Shown one piece after another: positions 12,806-15,646 of a stretch of DNA of 15,646 nt. The notes beneath the pieces are model-generated. The model was not told where the DNA came from, ran no database searches, and was given only the letters and a program-made list of their open reading frames with translations. Location: the NCBI GenBank assembly GCA_964194935.1, contig CAXMOL010000205.1:1-15646 (forward strand), in the 5' to 3' direction. Source of the stretch: JACZWZ01 sp964194935. Its GTDB lineage: Bacteria > Actinomycetota > Acidimicrobiia > Spongiisociales > UBA11373. A program made the translations under genes and the position numbers. Position 1 is the first letter of the stretch; each line of letters opens with the position of its first letter.

Positions 12806-14596
12806 TCAGGCGATTCGGCTCTCGTCGATCTCGTACAAGACCTCAGCGCCCGCCGTTGCCGAAGCCAGCAGACCCGGAACGGTGGGAAGAATGTGCTCTG
12901 CGTAGAACGAAGCGGTGGTGATTCGATCGGCGAGGAACTCCTCGCTGTACCCCTCCACTCCCTCTGCTGCCGCCCGGGCTCCCTTGGCCAGCATCCATCC
13001 GCCGAGTGTGTCGCCCATCATTTTGAGGAACGGAGTCGCCCCGGCGAGAACGTTGTTGTACTCACCCGCCAGCAACCACCCACCGAACGTCATAGCTGCT
13101 TGACCGACTGCCTCCACCGCGGTGGTCAGACGCTCTCCGATCGGCTTGAGGTCACCCTCGAGCGACCCGGCATCTGCTGCGACCTTCTCAAGCAATCTCT
13201 GGAAGACAGCGCCACCGTCCATGGGGAGACGCCGCATCACCAGATCCATCGCCTGAATCCCATTGGTGCCTTCGTAGATCGGCGCGATCCGCGAGTCCCG
13301 CCACCACTGGGCCGCACCGGTCTCCTCCACGTATCCGGCTCCACCATGGATCTGGATACCCAGTGAAGTCATTTCGACGCCGAGGTCGCTGGCCCATGCC
13401 TTGGCGAGCGGGGTGATGATCGAAGCCAGAGCCTCGTTCTGCTCGCGGACTTCTTCACTGTCGCCGTAGCGCGCCAAGTCCATCGCCATTGCGCCGCTGT
13501 ACAGCAGACCACGCATTGCTTCGATATTCGCCCGCATGGTTATGAGCATTCGGCGGACGTCGGCGTGGTTGATGATTGCGACGGCCTCGTAGCTGTCGCC
13601 CTCGATGGAGCGTCCTTGGATGCGGTCATGGGCGTACTCGGCTGCCTGTTGGTACGCCCGCTCGGAAAGGGAGAGTCCTTCGATGCCCACCGAAAGACGC
13701 GCCTCGTTCATCATTGTGAACATGTAGTGCATCCCCTGGCGCTCCTCGCCGATGAGGTAGCCGATGGCTCCCTCTCCGTCGTCTCCGAAGGCGAGCACGC
13801 AGGTCGGGCTCGAATGAATGCCGATCTTTTCTTCGATCGACACGCAGGTGACGTCGTTGCGCTCGCCGAGTGATCCGTCGGCATTGACCAAGAACTTGGG
13901 GACGATGAAGCATGAGATCCCCTTCGTCCCCGGAGGAGAGTCAGGCGTTCTGGCGAGAACGATATGGATCGTGTTCTCGGTGAGATCGTGCTCGCCCCAT
14001 GTGATGAAGATCTTGGTCCCGGTGAGCCGGTAGCTTCCGTCGGCAGCGGGAACCGCTTTGGTGCTGAGCGCCCCCACGTCGGATCCGGCCTGTGACTCGG
14101 TGAGGATCATCGTCCCGCTCCACTCACCGGTCACCATTTTGGGTAGATATGTTGCCCTCTGCTCATCTGACCCGTGCTGGACAAGCATGTCCACCGAGCC
14201 ATACGTGAGCATCGGGAGCAGGGAGAATCCGAGATCCGACGACTTGACCATCTCCTGAATGGCCATGGCAATGCCCCAGGGAAGTCCGCCTCCGCCGATG
14301 TCTTCGGGGAAGCCCGCTGCCGGCCAACCGGCCTCGACGAACTGACCGTATGCCTCTCGGTAACCAGGCGGTGTAGTCACAGTTCCGTCGGGGTTGAGGA
14401 CGCTGCCGACGGTGTCGCCGACGCGAGCCAGTGGGGCGATGACCTCCGACGAGAAGCGGCCGGCTTCGTCGAGGACCCCGGTGACCAGGTCTTGATCGAT
14501 GTGGGCAAATCGTTCCAGGCCGATGAGGTCGTCGAGTCCAACGACGTGTTCCATCGTGAACCGCATGTCGGTAGTTGGTGCTCGGTAATCAGTCAT
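12806..14596 (-). CDS. Acyl-CoA dehydrogenase, large three-domain type with extra C-terminal domain (DmdC-like)
   Basis: 596 residues, a FAD flavoenzyme oxidising an acyl-CoA to the 2-enoyl-CoA. Core blocks: GFPEDIGGGGLPWG (95-108), MILTESQAGSDVGAL (163-177) for FAD/substrate, LTGTKIFITWGEHDLTEN (191-208), and QIHGGAGYVEETGAAQWWRDSRIAPIYEGTNGIQ (blocks within 415-448) with the catalytic base at about Glu442. An extra helical C-terminal domain (about 470-590) and the GEHDLTEN block are marks of the DmdC (3-methylmercaptopropionyl-CoA dehydrogenase)/FadE5-like branch; the true substrate cannot be told from sequence. The frame stays open upstream to 15229, but ATG 14596 is the start: a TACGCT box ends 7 nt before it and family similarity begins here. 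The 110-bp spacer to YczE and its own -10 box suggest a separate transcript. Confidence 0.92.
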   Translation of the reverse strand: MTDYRAPTTDMRFTMEHVVGLDDLIGLERFAHIDQDLVTGVLDEAGRFSSEVIAPLARVGDTVGSVLNPDGTVTTPPGYREAYGQFVEAGWPAAGFPEDIGGGGLPWGIAMAIQEMVKSSDLGFSLLPMLTYGSVDMLVQHGSDEQRATYLPKMVTGEWSGTMILTESQAGSDVGALSTKAVPAADGSYRLTGTKIFITWGEHDLTENTIHIVLARTPDSPPGTKGISCFIVPKFLVNADGSLGERNDVTCVSIEEKIGIHSSPTCVLAFGDDGEGAIGYLIGEERQGMHYMFTMMNEARLSVGIEGLSLSERAYQQAAEYAHDRIQGRSIEGDSYEAVAIINHADVRRMLITMRANIEAMRGLLYSGAMAMDLARYGDSEEVREQNEALASIITPLAKAWASDLGVEMTSLGIQIHGGAGYVEETGAAQWWRDSRIAPIYEGTNGIQAMDLVMRRLPMDGGAVFQRLLEKVAADAGSLEGDLKPIGERLTTAVEAVGQAAMTFGGWLLAGEYNNVLAGATPFLKMMGDTLGGWMLAKGARAAAEGVEGYSEEFLADRITTASFYAEHILPTVPGLLASATAGAEVLYEIDESRIA

Positions 14597-14603
14597 AGAC
14601 CTG

Positions 14604-14609
14604 AGCGTA
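14604..14609 (-). promoter_or_regulatory. Putative -10 box for the acyl-CoA dehydrogenase gene
   Basis: TACGCT on the minus strand ends 7 nt before ATG 14596, the same hexamer as for the NTF2-NYN-DDAH operon. No Shine-Dalgarno sequence is present. Confidence 0.5.
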
Positions 14610-14706
14610 GGACACGGGCCGATCTTTGGTACCCGCCGTTGGTCCCGTAACCCCTTTGAGGTCTTGGTCGGCGCCGGTCCGGACTGTGTCGCCGATTCGG
14701 AGGCAG

Positions 14707-15297
14707 TCAGGCCACCGTCAAGCGGGGCAGGAAGTACTGGACGAGGGGCCCGATCCCAAAAGCGAATAGGACGGTTCCAACTCCGACGGTGCCGCCGAGG
14801 AGCCAGCCGCCAACAAGCACGATCAGTTCTATGCCGGTGCGGACCGCCCCGATCGGCAGGCCGCGGCGTGCGATACCGGTCATCAACCCATCGCGAGGCC
14901 CTGGTCCGAGTCCTGCGCCGATGTAGAACCCGGAAGCGATACCGACCATGACCAATCCGCCGATCAGGTAGATCCACTGCACTACGAGATGACTCGGGGT
15001 CGATAGCCAGAGAAGTGTCAGGTCGATCACGACTCCGATTAGCACCACGTTGAGCGCAGTCCCCAACCCGAACCGCTCTCGCAATGGGACCCACAGGATG
15101 AGGACGAGGAGTCCGGTGATGATCCCCACGGTTCCGATCGGGATCGGGGTGTGGAATGAAATGCCCTGATGCAGCACCTCCCACGGACCAAGCCCGAGGT
15201 CGGAGGCCACCATCAGTGCCAAGCCCCACCCGTAGAGCAGGAGGCCGAAGAGCAGCCGGGGTAGGCGTCGACGAAGGTCAGGAGGAAGAGGAAGCAT
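14707..15297 (-). CDS. YczE/YitT-type integral membrane protein
   Basis: 196 residues with about five membrane segments and a basic N-terminus (RRRLPRLL). Conserved family blocks are visible: ASDLGLGPWEVLHQGIS (31-47), GTVGIITGLLVLI (54-66), the small-residue run with IGAGLGPGPRDGLM (126-139), VRTGIELIVLVGGWLLGG (151-168) and VGVGTVLFAFGIGP (170-183). The family (YczE/YyaS/YitT) is widespread and lacks a settled biochemical role; some members sit beside biosynthetic or regulatory genes, and this one does not. ATG 15297 has a TACTCT box ending 9 nt before it and no Shine-Dalgarno sequence. It faces repeat element copy 3 and the divergent YbaK-type gene. It is upstream of the dehydrogenase, with a 110-bp gap. 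Confidence 0.87.
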   Translation of the reverse strand: MLPLPPDLRRRLPRLLFGLLLYGWGLALMVASDLGLGPWEVLHQGISFHTPIPIGTVGIITGLLVLILWVPLRERFGLGTALNVVLIGVVIDLTLLWLSTPSHLVVQWIYLIGGLVMVGIASGFYIGAGLGPGPRDGLMTGIARRGLPIGAVRTGIELIVLVGGWLLGGTVGVGTVLFAFGIGPLVQYFLPRLTVA

Positions 15298-15306
15298 GAG
15301 CGTCGC

Positions 15307-15312
15307 AGAGTA
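15307..15312 (-). promoter_or_regulatory. Putative -10 box for the YczE-type gene
   Basis: TACTCT on the minus strand ends 9 nt before ATG 15297. It sits just outside the GGGAAAC heptamer array of repeat element copy 3. Confidence 0.4.
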
Positions 15313-15325
15313 GGAAGAAGAAGTC

Positions 15326-15458
15326 GGGAGTCGGGAAACGGGAAACGGGAAACGGGAAACGGGAAACGTTCTCGCCCCCCACCAAACACCTGCGGTGTTT
15401 GACTCCCCCCAAAGGGGAGAGTGGTTTCTTTACTGGCTACTGGCTACTGGCTACTGGC
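15326..15458 (+). repeat. Hairpin-rich intergenic repeat, copy 3 (GGGAAAC array, modules C and D)
   Basis: This fills most of the 174-bp spacer between the divergent YczE and YbaK-type genes. Six 7-bp units at 15326-15367 (GGGAGTC then five GGGAAAC) are followed by module C: a perfect 7-bp hairpin (AAACACC 15384-15390, loop TGC, GGTGTTT 15394-15400) and then the block 15401-15423, GACTCCCCCCAAAGGGGAG plus four bases, identical to copy 2. Array D is four exact TACTGGC units (15431-15458). Modules A and B are absent, so the family is modular. Confidence 0.85.
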
Positions 15459-15459
15459 T

Positions 15460-15465
15460 TAGTCT
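15460..15465 (+). promoter_or_regulatory. Putative -10 box for the YbaK-type gene
   Basis: TAGTCT ends 6 nt before ATG 15472 and starts two bases after the TACTGGC array. The -35 position would lie inside the array. Confidence 0.5.
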
Positions 15466-15471
15466 CCCCTG

Positions 15472-15646
15472 ATGCGAGATCCCCTCGAGTTGAGCGTCGT
15501 GGACCATCTCGAATCGCTGGGTGCCGACTTCGAGGCCTTCGAAATCGATCCGGCGTTTGCCGACACTGCCGCGTTTTGCGAGAAGTACGGGTATTCACTG
15601 GAAGAATCGGCGAACGCGATCCTGATCGCATCGAAACGACCGGACG
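15472..15646 (+). CDS. YbaK/EbsC-type aminoacyl-tRNA deacylase-like protein, N-terminal part (cut by window edge)
   Basis: 58 residues are visible before the window ends. The opening VVDHLESLGADFEAFEIDPAFADTAAFCEKYGYSLEESANAILIASK (blocks near 9-55) fits the start of YbaK/EbsC-domain proteins: a helix, a short strand with the F-x-x-F-E-I type segment, a helix with a small-residue run, and then the strand that in full members leads to the conserved Lys. YbaK-type enzymes remove wrongly attached amino acids from tRNA, for example Cys-tRNA(Pro). The catalytic region is outside the window, so activity cannot be checked. ATG 15472 is set by TAGTCT ending 6 nt upstream with no Shine-Dalgarno sequence, pointing to a leaderless mRNA whose upstream DNA is repeat element copy 3. 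Confidence 0.65.
   Translation, partial: MRDPLELSVVDHLESLGADFEAFEIDPAFADTAAFCEKYGYSLEESANAILIASKRPD

Noticed and set aside
14597..15229. In-frame N-terminal extension of the acyl-CoA dehydrogenase frame (total 807 codons)
   Set aside because: The extension overlaps the whole YczE-type gene in another frame, is Arg/Pro-rich and low-complexity in character, and family similarity plus a -10 box place the start at 14596.
15326..15458. CRISPR-like array suspected from regular short repeats
   Set aside because: Units are 7 bp in direct tandem without spacers; no cas genes are present.

Overview
The window looks like a piece of a GC-rich actinobacterial chromosome (roughly 60% G+C by eye). The best lineage clue is a bacterial proteasome activator (Bpa) ending in the proteasome-docking tail GQYL. 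Further support comes from a WS/DGAT-type acyltransferase, a DmdC-type acyl-CoA dehydrogenase, a PHP-containing family X DNA polymerase and widespread leaderless start codons. Acidimicrobiia or a related deep actinobacterial class is my best guess. That placement is inference; no rRNA or tRNA gene is present to confirm it.

Layout. 2-274 (+): C-terminal end of an SGNH/GDSL-type hydrolase. 260-455: intergenic repeat element, copy 1. 464-2151 (-): a two-gene operon, metallo-beta-lactamase-fold hydrolase then alpha/beta hydrolase, joined by an ATGA overlap. 2214-3152 (+): CaCA-family Na+/Ca2+ exchanger. 3165-3410: repeat element, copy 2. 3440-6015 (+): WS/DGAT acyltransferase, then an S41-fold lipoprotein without its catalytic residues, again with an ATGA overlap. 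6012-7562 (-): membrane-anchored PQQ-type beta-propeller protein, convergent with the lipoprotein and sharing its stop tetramer. 7658-9394 (+): PolX. 9466-11633 (+): a three-gene operon of an NTF2-like protein, a NYN nuclease-fold protein with two OST-HTH/LOTUS domains, and a DDAH-like amidinohydrolase. 11667-12140 (+): bpa. 12143-12646 (-): cyclophilin, stop to stop with bpa. 12806-14596 (-): acyl-CoA dehydrogenase. 14707-15297 (-): YczE-type membrane protein. 15326-15458: repeat element, copy 3. 15472 to the window end (+): start of a YbaK/EbsC-type protein.

Two patterns cut across the genes. First, almost every gene that begins a transcription unit has a TANNNT hexamer ending 6-9 nt before its ATG or GTG, with no Shine-Dalgarno sequence. 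Genes inside operons instead use an ATGA overlap or a clear purine-rich ribosome site. This points to leaderless mRNAs and decides several starts, notably PolX and the exchanger. Second, three intergenic spacers hold copies of a modular, hairpin-rich repeat family. Its modules pair a conserved G/C hairpin with a variable 3-nt-loop hairpin whose stem shows compensatory base changes between copies, and it ends in arrays of 7-bp units.

Functionally the window is mostly housekeeping and lipid/acyl metabolism (acyltransferase, acyl-CoA dehydrogenase, hydrolases), DNA repair (PolX), protein quality control (Bpa, cyclophilin) and transport. I see no phage, CRISPR, toxin-antitoxin, IS transposase or biosynthetic cluster. 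The least explained parts are the repeat family, the NYN-LOTUS operon and the S41-fold pseudo-protease.
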